Shown here: in pieces, positions 22,716 through 35,764 of the stretch
Layout of the letters: each line of letters opens with the position of its first letter
Numbering within the stretch: the first letter of the stretch is position 1
Origin: Sipunculus nudus
Taxonomy: Eukaryota > Annelida > Sipuncula > Golfingiida > Sipunculidae
Assembly (NCBI GenBank): GCA_026874595.1
Contig: CM049315.1
Span: 936,501-1,000,500, forward strand
Direction: 5' to 3'
Length of the DNA: 64,000 bases
The notes under the pieces: model-generated
What the model was told of the DNA's origin: nothing
Seen by the model: the letters and a program-made list of their open reading frames with translations, nothing else
The model's database searches: none
Translations under genes and position numbers: made by a program

Positions 22716-23589
22716 CGTTACATTAGCCCAGACTATTTCCGCACTGGGAGGATTATGTATTCTTGGTAAATGTTGTATCCATTCAGAAACAGCGGGATCC
22801 CTTAGGAACATATTTGTAGTTTGAATAATTTAGAACTTTACTAATATTGCCTTTTTATTCTTTAACTACCGTCGGATGGCTTAACTGGTTTCATATTTCC
22901 TATTCCCAGCTGCCGGTTAGGAGAGTATATAGTGAAAGGTCATTTGCCATGTATAAAATATAAAGAAAAAATTCTGTATTACATCGCCGCAACCCCAGCC
23001 TCTTGGGATTGCATGGTCGAAGTCAGTCATGTAAGATGTCGCAGTGTGTCATTGTGAAACGAATGATAATCTTGGCATACAAAATTGCTTAACAGAAGGG
23101 TGATTTTTACATAAATCAAATCCAAAGTGTCGGGCATGATGTCAGGCTTCATTAAAACCGGCTTTATTTAATAAAATAACTCCCATGTGTCTCAGTCAGT
23201 GGATAGTTTTAAAATATGAAGTAATACAATGATTCTTCTGATGACAGTTCCACTATCTGCTACACTGATCTCAGACGCTCCAAGAAACTGCATCAATAAA
23301 AGACCGCAGTGTTTGCGGTCAGCGTACCAAATGACTTGTGTTGAGCCCGGCGCCATTTTGTACCGCCACCAGCAGAGTCAAGATCAAACCGAGCCGAGCC
23401 AAGTTTATCAGGAGGCGACGCCGTTATTTAATTAAGCCGAAGTTAGCCGATTTTTTTGCAGGTCGCAGTGTTGGGGATATAGTGTACTTGCACGTCTAAC
23501 AGAACAACGTTTTCACAGGAATTGAATAAGATAGTGCTTGCTTTCAATTTATTTGCACTTAAGCTGATGAATGAAAACAGGTTATAATT
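22716..23589. other. Intergenic DNA, nothing recognised
   Basis: A GC-richer patch at about 23250-23430 contains a 68-codon open frame without recognisable features. Confidence 0.5.
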
Positions 23590-23910
23590 TTTTTTATGAA
23601 CCCTGTGACCCTAAGGAATCCAAGATGGCCACCACTGCAGTCTTAACATAGATATAATGCTATTTTACTGTAATTGTCGCTTAAAATTAAATGATATTGG
23701 ATTGATTTATATGTTTTTGAATGTGTTCTGTCGATTGCAACTAAAAGGAGTTTTTATTAGATCTGTGACGACAGGGAATCCAAAACGGCGGCCATGGCGA
23801 TATTAACATTGAGATAATGATAAAATAGTGTAACTGTCGCATTAAACGTAATGATATTAGATTATTGGATCCATTTATACTTTTATGAATGTGTTTATTG
23901 CAACTAACCA
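23590..23910. repeat. Two-copy tandem duplication, about 160 bp
   Basis: Two diverged copies. GGAATCCAAGATGGCC (about 23616) is matched by GGAATCCAAAACGGCGGCC (about 23776), and both are followed by ATTAAA/GTAATGATATT and GAATGTGTT...GATTGCAACTAA/TTTATTGCAACTAA blocks. Confidence 0.75.
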
Positions 23911-26106
23911 GGAGTTGTCGGAAAACACAGAGGGTAGGCAAGGTCAAAGTCAAATGTATGTAAAATATGTATGTATAATATTTCAAAGCATAAAAATATC
24001 TTGGGCACTACACTGTCATATGTGATACGGTGATCAAAAGGAAATAGACCTTATGAAATTGATGCTCGTGATCGCTTTTTTATATTGCTGATTCTCTCAT
24101 AGTAGTACTACATAGTCTTCCATATTACAACAAAACAAACATTTAGAATCAGTTTGTATGGTTATATGGATGATTCCAAGATTCCAAAAGCCTTGTTATT
24201 GGTCTTGATACAGAAATATTCGTGTTATATTAAACTTTTCCAAGTACCTTGTAGAACAGTGGGATCGGTAGAAACCGTTGTCATGATATTTTATATTTCT
24301 ATATAGTTTATCTGAATATGAGCTAAACAGGTCTAATTGTTACATGTTATATATAAGGTACCCCCAAAGCTATAAAAAGGACAAATAATGCACACAAAAA
24401 ACTAATCAGCCATTTTTGATCAGCAGAAAAGAAGGCACATCTGCATATGTAAAATGGCATACGAGTACGCATAATTCCTAAAGGAAAGTTTGCACATTAC
24501 AGGAATACAAATATCTCTACGGTACATTTGTTTGATAAAACGAACCATGTAGATCCAGGCATAAAGGCTAACACCACGGATGGAATTTTTTTTTGTTGGT
24601 TGGAGGTAGCTGCCTCCATTTTCAAATGCAAACTTAACTACATATATGTACATCTGCAGATTTCCATTCCGGTTTCGGACCACGTGACAGGACAGTATCA
24701 CACGCTTCCTCTCATTTTATATCCTGGTGTTAACCCAGCCCAAATGACTAATGCACCTGCGGGTCCTGGGTGCGTAATGATCCCCATTGCTGGGTCATAC
24801 CACAGAAGATCCCCTGAAAGGCGCACTCATTTGTGAGTGAAAAACGGCCGTTGGGCACGACCTTCCCATTCAAGATGGAATCATTGTCGAGTGTGTATAT
24901 CAACCAGGGGATGCAAATGCCATAATAATGTAAACCATCAGCTGTTACCAGTGGTGAAAAATGCCCCCCCCCCACGTTGAGCGCTAACATCTCATGTTAT
25001 TTAATTCTCTCCATTTATTCATGATTATATTTGTTTTCAGATTTCATTTTTATTCCCCAGCAATTAAATTATTAATTGACGTATGTGTGATTTGCACCGT
25101 TAAGATAATATCTAAATATTTGTATACTTAGGAAGGGGATATTTCCTTAATTGCATTTTGCATGGTCTAACACCAGGGTATAGATCCCAAATTACACTCG
25201 CGTTTGAGTGAGGCACGGCCTTCGGCTGTTACTCTTACATGTGCTCTGCCTAGACTGCAGAAGTCATTAAATTTGCAAAGTAACCATAGACTTCTACATC
25301 AATTATTTTACCACGATAATTAAATTTAGGTGAAGATATTTTATGAGTGGTTGACTTAGATGCGCATGTTCAACGATGAATAAACATGTAACATACAATT
25401 GAATGTATGGACCGTGCAGTTTATAACCTAAGTTAAAACTTGTAAAAATATAAATATTAAAGCTAAGCCCACTATGGTTTAACTACATTATCCAAAGACA
25501 TTTGATGGAAGAATAGCTGTGGAGCAGAAAATCCTCATATTTCTTATGTGAATAATGCCTCAAAATATTTATCTTTTATTTGCATATTTTAAACTTTCTC
25601 CCTATACAGGAGGCATTATTTATATCAAGGTTTCATATCGTGTGCACAGAGAAACGTTGGGGAGAAAACGATTGAGGCTTTTATCATGCGATTACTAGCT
25701 TGTTATTACAGCTGATTTGATTCATGAATTGACAATAGATTTCAACATATTTTTGAATTTCAATGTCTTTAATCCCCCGATATTACCAACGATATTAGTA
25801 ACATATATAACAGGTATGTAATAAAGAGTATGATCATGCAGTAGAGTGTTTCCAAATTAAGGAAAGAACCTTCACCAGAGATCTTCCATTGTTTCTTGAA
25901 TGCAAGAAGAGCGGCGCAGATTGCCCAATTTAACACTAAATCTCAACGATTTCACCAAATAATTTGAATAATAGGACTGTAGCAGAAAAACAAGTTTTTC
26001 TGACGTTCCCATGCACTGACTGTCTTTCAGGCATTGCTATTCCTTAGGATTGACATATAATACATAATTTCAACCATGTTTAAAATAAATCCATGTTGAC
26101 TTTACT

Positions 26107-26109
<3 letters not shown>
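23911..26109. other. AT-rich intergenic DNA
   Basis: No gene is supported. Frames at 24420-24701 and 24528-24836 overlap antisense and look random. A short poly-C occurs at about 24965-24973. Confidence 0.5.

Positions 26110-26140
<31 letters not shown>
26110..26140. repeat. (AT)n microsatellite
   Basis: About 31 bp of pure alternating A/T, followed by an AT-rich ATAATA stretch. Confidence 0.95.
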
Positions 26141-26141
<1 letters not shown>

Positions 26142-28278
26142 CTATATTATAATAATAATAATTTGAAATAGTTATCCTTATATTTATTTCTCTGCCCAGC
26201 TCAGTATTCTTCGAATACGTTCTAAGCGTATCCTATAACCAGCTGCTGTGGCATTCCCTATGCACGCGCATCTTCTGATCGAAGCAGACCTGATAGTAAT
26301 TCCTGATATTATCATCCGTGGAAATGGTATCCAAATCTTGAGGTGCTTGGTCCCGATTATCCGACATTAAGCTATTGGGTTCTTAAAGGTACATGCATTT
26401 GAATTCGCCAGATGACATTTACATGTACACACTTATTATTTTTACGGACCGCACCAGTATGACCCTGTGCACCAGTAAGCTCCTCGTAGTGTACCAGGCG
26501 TCTGGAATAGTTAACATGCCTTTGATTGTTCCTGTATCAAGATCAACAAGGCTGTTTAAATCTTTTTTTTTTCATTATAACTAACCACACAAATTGATTC
26601 CAAAATGGTTGTTTCGCATCAATACTGTTGACGATTGATCAGCAGAGAATCAGCAATATGTGAAATATGTAACATGTATATCAATTTCATGTTTTAAAGG
26701 GGCCCAATCACCTATCTGACCTTTATAAACTAAAGGTAATCCCTTAGAGATTTAATGCAAAATTGGCCAGAAAACGTTGATATCACGCACACAGGCTGCT
26801 TGTTTTTTTTATTTTGGCTTGTGAGCACCATTTCTAAAATATGGAATAGAACATAGGTACTTTTTTTCTTAAGGGGTCTTGGTTAAGTTTGTGTCCTCTT
26901 GTGTTTCTAAAGAAATCTCATTTGACAGGTTATCCTGTACAAAGTGTTTATCATCATACAGGTCTAAGTCACAGGTTCCAATTTATTTATTTCCTCTTCT
27001 ACCAGGAAAATTACAACTATAATTTTAATGGATGTTTTGATATTTTAATTTGTTGATATGAATCAGAGGTTAAGAAGTTAAAGGCTTCCATAATATTATA
27101 AGAAATTTTGAAAAAAAAACATTCAGGTGACTTATAAGTTGATCGAAGTAATATGTATGAATAAAATCGTCGCAATTATATATATATATATTATTAATTA
27201 TTGAAATAAAAACTCTTTGAAAGAGTCACGAAATAACATACACACTCATTTGGTATTGGATCAGAGCAGTCTTGGTATATCTGACAGTTATTGACGAGTG
27301 ATAAACCACGAAGTAGTAAATGTATTTTACCGAATTTGTTAAATCTTCTAAATAGATTCGGTGGTTAAGCCTTTTTTATATAAAGATCCAAGCTTTTTAT
27401 GCATTGTTTTTTTATAATTACACAACATGATACCAAGTAGCTTAAGGAACACAGATTGCGGCATTTAACTTTAGTATTAAGCCCCCCCCCCCCCCCAAAA
27501 AAAAATATATATTTATACGAAAAATATATTCTTAGTTTATATTCCCCCGTCTAACTTGGTATGTTCCACACGAGAACAATGAATCCCCGTTAATATTAAA
27601 GCTAGAGCTCTCTTATTATTCAATTTCTTAGTCTCCCTGCATGTGTCCGAATGAGTATAGATCTGCACTGCTAGGTTCAGTGTTCCTGAGCTATGAGCTA
27701 TGAGGGGTCCAACTTAGGCGGACTAATCGTAAAACTTAAAGCAATAAAAAACTATGGAAGGGGGGGGGGGGTGAGTCCGAAAAAAATTAGTCTGAAATTC
27801 TTTAAGAATGATTTGGGCGGCTTAAAACCTGGGTGTGGGCTGGACCTCCTGGACCTACTCTGGATCCGCTTATGGTTAGTCTGGATGCGTTCTCAATTCT
27901 CACCAGTCCGTACTCAAGGCTAAAATATAATTGGAACATAGGTTTGACCAGAAACTGTAAGTATTGTTTCCAGTCACAAGAAAGAATTAAGTTCAAGGTT
28001 TTATGGTACCGTCTGATTATGGATGGACAAAGCTGTACGCGTCATCTCCTCAAGTAGAAGGAAATCGCCACATACACATAGCGGCCCTGACCCTGGCGAA
28101 ATGAATGCTCATATGAACGACTTGGAATGACAACGGCACATATACTTGCCTGCAATGAAGGACGTAGTGATGGTGCTTACAAGATCCCTGTAAATGCAAC
28201 CCCATAATAATATGCAAAATGTGGACAATGATTATACAGTATATATATATTTCTATCATGTTGCATTTATATCCAATA
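26141..28278. other. Intergenic DNA with poly-C and poly-G runs
   Basis: A run of 15 C lies at 27482-27496 followed by an A-run, and a run of 12 G at 27760-27771. A short (AT)n is at about 27177-27191. I see no gene. Confidence 0.55.
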
Positions 28279-29107
28279 CAGTGAAGTTTCGTTACAATGA
28301 ACATGTTTGTTCCAGGGGAACTAGTTCCGTAAATCGAATATCCGTTGTAATGAAATCTCGGAGTATGCAGCATATGTGGCATTTCAGAAAACTAATAAAA
28401 ACACACACGTGAAAATGATCCAAAAAAAGAACAAAACGTTCATATCAAATAAAACGTGTTAAAAACATAATGAACATATTTACAAAACAAAATTTACAAC
28501 GTAAATGAACATAATCTGTTGACAAATTCTCTATTGAAAAAATACGTGATTCTAGCCTGTTTACATCCGTATGGTGAATCTAGCACCGTAGCAGGCATGC
28601 CAAAGATTCTCCAGAATGAAAGCCCTATCCGCAGCGTCTGGCTGCTGTTCGAAGAACCTGATCGCGGCCTGCGGACCATCCTTGGCATCAGCCCTGTTTA
28701 CTGGTCCAACCGGCGACACCATCACGTCTCCGTCTATGTCACCGTGCTCCTCCTAGTCCGCTGTTGCTCCGACGATCGACAGAATACTTACATCGCTTAA
28801 CTCGGCTTCGGTTTCTGCAGCTGAATCGACCGCAGCATACTGCTCCGCTCCCAGTGGCGTTTCAAAACCAAGACTCCTGATGTCTGCCTCCAGTCTGCCT
28901 GGACAAAGCAAGTGTCGTTCTCTTCGAGGAATCCTTGACTTTCTTGCGTTGCGCCTGGAAAAATGCAGCATTTCGTCGTTGATGTGCTTGCTCATCAGTC
29001 ACCCACATAAAGAGTACCTCCTCTAGTTCTCCATTCTCCGTGTACAGATATAGCCATGTGAGAACAGATATGTCATACTTGTTACTGTTACAACCCATAC
29101 CATGCAC
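28279..29107 (-). pseudogene. Tigger/pogo-like DNA transposon deletion remnant
   Basis: The left end reads TA|CAGTGAAGTTTCGTTACAAT at 28277, like Tigger/pogo ends (TA target, CAGT start), and an internal inverted echo (CCGTTGTAATGAAAT) follows at about 28340. On the minus strand, ENGELEEVLFMWVTDEQ (about 28990-29045) resembles the CENP-B-type helix-turn-helix region at the transposase N-terminus. In a shifted frame, DSAAETEAELSDVSIL and, after a stop, AIRFFEQQPDAADRAFILEN (about 28590-28660) resemble the acidic C-terminal tail. The DDE catalytic domain that should lie between them is absent, so this is an internally deleted, non-autonomous and decayed copy. I did not find its right-hand inverted repeat. 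Confidence 0.5.
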
Positions 29108-29548
29108 ACTATTCTTTTTTGCTCATAAGTTTAAAATGTTTGTCGGATATATCGGATGCCAAAAATTCCTTATTCTTCTCCCAGCCACGCCCGTTCAGTT
29201 TCCTTTTAGTTTCGGGTTTTTAACTACTGAGAAATACCTTTAACAGTTTAATGGACAATTTCAACGTAATAAAGTGATTTACTATTATTCCTCTCAACTA
29301 GCCATTTCTAATTCGAATGAAAACATATAAAACTTGCGAACACAACAGGTTGACAAAGCTACAACATGCTTATAGCCACCTAAGGCTGATGGCTGTACAA
29401 GGCGAATTCCATGAATTTCTTTTATCAACCCCGTCTTACGAAGGACTTGCTACCCTACGTTCGAGGCTCTGCAAAAGGCCAGCCATAGAATCAATAACTA
29501 AGGGCATCTAATTCCAATAACGGAGGCGCCAAGATGTGTTTTCAACAT
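29108..29548. other. Intergenic DNA, nothing recognised
   Basis: A 64-codon frame at 29317-29511 has no recognisable features. The missing right end of the adjacent transposon was looked for here and not found. Confidence 0.45.
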
Positions 29549-30028
29549 TTTAATTTTATGATTTATGTTACTGGAAATAAGATAATAGCAAAACATGTAA
29601 GTATTCACACTTTAAATAACGTTAGGAGCGCAGTGATTTCAAATTAATCTTGAATCATAAATAAATTCAAATCAATTATTGTTTTCATCCTATTTAATTT
29701 TATCAGCGGAACATTTTAATCTTATGATTTATGTAACTGGATGTGACATTATAGCAATACATGTCACAATTTACACTTTATATAACGTTAGGGGCGGTGT
29801 GATTTCAAATTAATCTTGCTTCATAAATAAATTCAAATCAATTTTTGTTTTCAGCCGATTTACTTTTATCAGCAGAATATTTGAGTCTTTTGTTTTATGT
29901 AACTGGATGTGACATTTAAGCAATAGATGTCAGTATTTACACTTTAAATAACGTTGTGGTTTTAAATAAATCTTGCTTCGTAATCAGTGATTTTTTTTCT
30001 GCCGATTTACTTTTATTAGCAGAAGACT
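29549..30028. repeat. Three-copy tandem repeat, about 165 bp
   Basis: TATGATTTATGTTACTGG-type starts at about 29550, 29714 and 29880 (periods 164-166). Shared blocks are TTTAAATAACGTTAGG, AATTAATCTTG and CGATTTACTTTTAT. The third copy is most diverged and has lost about 20 bp. It is non-coding. Confidence 0.88.
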
Positions 30029-31818
30029 AAAAAATAATAATGTTATTAAAGGAAAAACAATTTTGTAGCGTACCAATAAAATGTAATTGCCTACATGAAT
30101 GACTGCGGTCTCTTCTTTAGCGGTTTATTGCTACCAGTAAATGACTTTTGTTTTAAGCGAAAGGTGAATATGTACCGTGTGATGGCCTCCCAGATATAAC
30201 AAGTATTCTCAAACATCAAACTAAAGACTCAGGGAAAAAATGTCAAATATAAGACTGCTTAGATCGCAAAATATGATCGTTTTGCCATTGCATTGTAACT
30301 ACTAAAGTAGTTAAAAGCTATTGACAGCATGCTAATAAACATGTGAATGGTTTGAAACAACCAGTTAGATTAGTTTTGGGGTTATGGACCACATTTTGTA
30401 CACCTACTTTTCAAAATAATTGATATACTTATTGTCTCAGCTTCTTTGTCATATGGATTGAGTAGGAGGTGAGTCCACAAACTGATGCATATATCTAATC
30501 ACCGTTATTTTGTGGTTGTTTAAACACCACTTCCCCACACAAAACAAGACAGAGAACGAATACATTGTTAAAGGTAGAACATTTTTGAAAACGGGAATGA
30601 TTTTTAACATTAAGCAATTAGCACGCGCTAAATAGAGCACATATACGTCCTACAATGACAAATGTTATTAATCAGAAATGTGAAAAAAAACGAACAGCAA
30701 GAATAACTTAATCGTTCCTCTTTTGGACTTATTGAAGCGATAGATAGGGATGATTTGACTACTTGTAAAGAGGACTACGAGATATCATGGATATATTGGT
30801 ACATTCCGAAACGATGATTTGCATATTGCGTATCGCTACATCAGTTTTCAAATATTGATATTTGTCGATATTTTGTTAAGCGTGCCTAAACTAAATTTTA
30901 TTTAGTGAAGTAATATGGACAACATCTTGTTGAACATAAACGTTACAAAGACGGTGGTCATAAAGATTAATTAACCTGTCCTGATCAACTAGCGCCACCT
31001 GTCGCAAGGTCTATACCTGGACCAAGTACCTGCAAATGAAATATACAGTCTAATCTTCAATCGGAAAACCTGATTTATTTGAATCGACATGCTTTACTGA
31101 GTCTTCAGTTCCAGCAGTGTACACAGACAGTTTTGAATACAAGTAGTTAAGCGTCCTCCTCTTGGTCGAATTATTAAAGGTATTGCGCATGCTCGGAGGA
31201 CACTGTTTACACATGATTTAATATCACAGAGAAAGCATACAACCTTTGTCAAAACATCGCCTGCATTTGCGAAGGTCTACATAGCATGACCACGTAGGAA
31301 ATTTGCAAACGTTAGTTTTCTTACGTGATAAACCTTGTTACATGGTAAGCTTTCTTTCGTTTTGTTACGTAGTTCTTTCACGTCGGTCCTAGTTTTAAAG
31401 GTCAAAGCCATGGGGTTTTTATATCCACATTTAAGCTAATGTAGCTTTAGATCGGACGTTTTGTTTACATGAGCGAGATGACGAAGCTAACAAAGCAGGT
31501 TTTGTCTGTCTGGATTTTTGGGTTGAGCGAAGACATGAAAGCAAAACATTTGTCTGTATCGTAGCCTGACCCGCGTGTTGACTTGTAGAGTAAATAGAGC
31601 TCGTAAGATGAAGACCGTTTTGTTCTCCTCTCTACTATCTAAATCAGCTGTTAAACTGATTAAAATCAGGTCTTCACATAGAAACCAGAGCAGAGTGGGC
31701 GCTGGTATAGAGTCACACCCCGTACAGGGGCGTAGTCAGGATTGAGGGACGGGGGAAGAGATATATGGCAAAGGCAATATATATATTAGTGTCTGAATTA
31801 TTTGGAACTCGAATCCAA
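30029..31818. other. Intergenic DNA; possible hAT-type end at 31725
   Basis: Mostly featureless. CAGGGGCGTAGTCAGGA at 31725 resembles a common hAT-superfamily terminal sequence. I found no matching inverted end nearby, so no element is called. Confidence 0.4.
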
Positions 31819-32045
31819 GTCCGAGTCCGAATCAAAAACATATATCCTTAAAAAGCAATTTAAAAATGGAAATTACTGATTTATATGTGTATATAAATAA
31901 GTCAGAGTCCGAATCAAAAACATACATCCTTAAAAGGCAATTTAAAAATGGAAATTACTGATTTTATATGTGCATATGTAAATAGGTCCGAGTCCGAGTC
32001 CAAAACAAATATCCTTAAAAAGCTATTTAAAATTGAAATTTCAGA
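31819..32045. repeat. Three-copy tandem repeat, about 83 bp
   Basis: GTCCGAGTCCGAATCAAAAA-type starts at 31819, 31901 and 31986, each followed by ATCCTTAAAAAGCAATTTAAAA-like sequence. The non-integer spacing (82, 85) reflects small indels. Confidence 0.88.
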
Positions 32046-32113
32046 TTATCATGTACATCTTTATATTAGTGCACACAGGCTTTCTTTTAAAAAGTTAATT
32101 ACATTTATAGCTT

Positions 32114-32116
<3 letters not shown>

Positions 32117-32145
<29 letters not shown>

Positions 32146-32147
32146 TA
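32117..32147. repeat. (AT)n microsatellite
   Basis: About 30 bp of alternating A/T. Confidence 0.9.
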
Positions 32148-32997
32148 GTATTGTATTGTGTTTATCTGTTTTTATTCGAATATCCCAATTGCCTCCTAAA
32201 TGTATCAAGTTCGGTGTTCTGGTACACGATTAAACCATTACCGAATAAAATTACCCGAAAATCCCCTGCCATGTCGCCCACTTTATTTTGGTGCCTTCAA
32301 TTTTGACACGACGACGTTTTACTGCATACATTTAAGAAAGAGATAGCAGAGTTGAACAAAACATGTTCCTAATTTTGTTTACCGTGTTTGTATTGTATAC
32401 ACAAACAGAAAAATAAACAAGGATCAAACCTTTTCATGAGAGACGGATCGCATCCAGTTTCCGCCTCATGTTTTGTGTCTTCATAAAAGATGAATGAAAT
32501 ATGTATGGTCACATCTCATCTGGTCAGAAAATAAAACTGTGACTTGAGCCACACTGGCTTTTTTGCAGGTTGATTACTTTTCCTATATCGCTGCTTGGAT
32601 CGTGTATAAGACTCCGCTCTTACATGCGAGTCTGTAAAGATCCGTCAGCTACTGATGAACCAAGCGGCGACTTCATGTGTGGATTAACTTGATGGATTGG
32701 GACTTAATTCCCAGTAGCGTCTGGCCAGTTTTATTCGGATAACTTTGACAAAATAAATTGTCCATCTTCTCTGTCATGTTTATGAAAACTACTTTGCCAA
32801 GTTCATGAAATGAAAAAAACTGCTAGACATTTGTTACAGATAAATCATATCAACTTGATCACATGAATTTAATATTCTATGTACCAAAATGTTTGTAATT
32901 AAGCAGAATCAAACAAACAAAAATACACTAGAAATATACATTCTCTTGATTGCAAGCCGCCGCCATGTTGGCGGTCCTTAATGTTTATCCGTAACCC
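32148..32997. other. Intergenic DNA with a YY1-like inverted repeat
   Basis: No gene. CCGCCATGTTGGCGG at about 32960-32974 is a perfect 6-bp inverted repeat with a 3-nt loop, overlaps a YY1-type AACATGGCGG core on the minus strand, and sits 25 bp before the 62-bp array. Confidence 0.45.
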
Positions 32998-33320
32998 GTG
33001 TTTCTATTCACTTATCGACCCTATATTCCAGGTTTATCTGTGCAGAAGTTCTCTGACAAGTGTTTCTATTCACTTATCGACCCTATATTCCAGGTTTATC
33101 TGTGCAGAAGTTCTCTGACAAGTGTTTCTATTCACTTATCGACCCTATATTCCAGGTTTATCTGTGCAGAAGTTCTCTGACAAGTGTTTCTATTCACTTA
33201 TCGACCTTATATTCCAGGTTTATCTGTGCAGAAGTTCTCTGACAAGTGTTTCTATTCACTTATCGACCCTATATTCCAGGTTTATCTGTGCAGAAGTTCT
33301 CTGACAAGTGTTTCTTTTCA
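32998..33320. repeat. 62-bp tandem repeat, about 5 units
   Basis: GTGTTTCTATTCACTTATCG recurs every 62 bp from 32998 (33060, 33122, 33184, 33246, 33308). The first five units are nearly identical and the last decays. As 62 is not a multiple of three, the same 60-codon frame reappears shifted in each unit, which shows it is not protein-coding. Confidence 0.95.
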
Positions 33321-35649
33321 CTTATCGGCCCATATTTTCATGTTCAATCGTGCATATATGACTGCACATTTGTCAATATTCCTTGAGGCCTTTCTGGATC
33401 CAGATCAGGGGCCGGGCCCACACCAAAATCTAATCGGTCCTTCATTTGGCAATTCCTGAGGTATATATGAGATTCCGTTTATGGCCGTAGTTGTCTTTTA
33501 AATACACACCCACACCCACAACCGGAATGCAACAAAGCGTGTACTTATTACTGACACAATCAGTTGGATCGTTTAATGAGCATCATCTAGGAAATATTTT
33601 AACAGTAATTCAGTTGTCATACGGCAATAGTTAAACTTGATGATATAATGTCAAGCCAATGTTAAGCCATTATACGGAACCTCTTTTCCTTGCTTCCATC
33701 GTTTTTTATTGTCGGGATGGAGCCGTATACGTTATTACGGACAGCTGAGCTTTACTTATCCATGCTTAATACTCCTCCTTCAAATGTATCTACAAGATTT
33801 AAAACATGAATAGGATTTGTATATTTATAAAACTGAAATTTACCGCAGAAAATTATGTTTAGTCAAATGGCCTGCGTCATGGACACGGTCAACAAAAAAC
33901 ACGTTCACTTTTCATGTAAACAAACACGACATTTGAATCAAAAGACCACAAATGCACTTCTGTCTAATGTGTTCTTAAAGGAATTAGCATTGCAGCATGA
34001 TGCTAATGGCTACTTTAACAAGTTTTACACATCTTAAATCCATAATATTTGCCAAACTTCCATTGAAATGCTAAGTTTGGGCGGTGCTAAACCGGAAGCT
34101 ACAGCATGATGACATTGACTGGCGCTTCAGTGAATTACCCACGACATATTGGTAGCTCATATCTGCGCCTAACTATCAGATGTATTTTGCTTAGGTGTGT
34201 CTGTTCACGAGGAAAAAAAACTTACTCGAGTGTGTCAGGCATCAAGCTGTTTAGAATTCAAAAAGCTTACTAACGTATGCCGAAGGAATACAATTCTCTA
34301 ACATATGTTATTTCCTATTCTGTATTACCTTCCAATGATTTTGCGTCGACCTGCTTTTTTTCCTCTCCCTGTCATTTCTTCTTTACTGGTAATAAACATA
34401 AATGCTTTCTTTTGAATATTCAGATAAAACGCTTCCGAGATCGGCTAGTGCTTTCAGTTGCAAGACCGGGAATCTATAATGGATTATGGCATTTAAAGAG
34501 ATTTTTGTTATTTTGTCATCTTTAACAAATAATTTAATGTTAGGAGAAAGTCCGAACATTTGTATAATAATACACGTTTATTATATCACAATAATACCAT
34601 TTTGGCATCTGGTGTATAACCTGCATTTACATTGATGAGAAAAGATGTTTATTAGAAAAAAAATTACAACTTGTCAGTTGCAGATACATCCAGTGAAACA
34701 TAAAGAAAATAAAATGGACCTATTTTGCAGCTTGATACCAATAGCTGCAAAAATATAAATGTGACAGATATCAATTGAATTAAAACTTTTATTCTCAAAC
34801 TATCTGATAAACCCGGTATACCGGGCTATTTTACCGGTATGGGGAGATAAACTAACTTGATGTGATGTTGGCTCATTTTTTTTATTCTAAAATGTGAAAG
34901 AAAAAGTTTTAAGTGGGATACTGTCTCAATAGGGTATGTACAAATATGTTTTATATTTATTTTGTGGCGCTATGCTCGTGGCAAGAAATTCATACCCCGG
35001 TATAATTACCTTGAAGACCTGGTCAGTGATGATGTTAAAATTACGAACCGGAATGAGACGCGGGGGCATTAAGTTTTTCTATTATATTTGACTGGTTTCT
35101 ATAGTTGGACGTATAAATAATAGGTGTGAGGAACACATGAAAAATTAAGTGTACATTGCAAAGAAACTGTTCCTAGAGAAAGAAACAAAAAAAGCATTAC
35201 CCGTAAGTAGCAGAAGCGGACCCAATGGGACTCCATGCAGAGGGTCCGTATCTCATTTTCAGCCGCCGCAACTTTTTTTCATCGTTTCACACTAATTTCA
35301 GGCCTGAAACCCCTGGCTCCACCCCACCCCTGATTCTGAAATTGGTCCTTTGAATAATTTTTTCGCATTTTTCCTCCTGGGCTGAACCCTCCATTTTATA
35401 AAGCGAGAAACATATGTTCTTCACTTTTACTGACCATGCACACACGTGGGTGAGAGCCTCGGTCAAATTTAAGGCCAGACGTGCTCACATCCCTCACTCA
35501 CTGAAAGCAAGCGTTATTCATATGAACAATAGTCCTTAGTGTTCGAGGTTAAGTGACCACGATGCACTCATTCAGTTCATTGCCGAAGGCAGTTCGGCTG
35601 TGCTAGGTCTAACCCCGCGCAAGTTAGTAAAAACGGAAAAATCACTCAA
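33321..35649. other. Intergenic DNA; possible short hAT-like MITE
   Basis: Mostly featureless. A 122-bp stretch at 35211-35332 starts CAGAAGCGGACCCAATGGG and ends CCTGGCTCCACCCCACCCCTG. These ends are loosely inverted and hAT-like, but the match is poor and no 8-bp target duplication is evident. Confidence 0.35.
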
Positions 35650-35764
35650 AGTTATATGTACATTCACAATTATTTATTCTCATATCGCCCATGTCACTGC
35701 GGGGACAGTTATATGTACATTCACAATTATTTATTCTCATATCGCCGATGTCACTGCGGGGACA
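35650..35764. repeat. 57-bp two-copy tandem duplication
   Basis: GTTATATGTACATTCACAAT starts at 35651 and 35708. The copies differ at about one base (CCCATG/CCGATG), so the duplication is recent. Its unit is unrelated to the 57-bp array at 8.3 kb. Confidence 0.92.
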
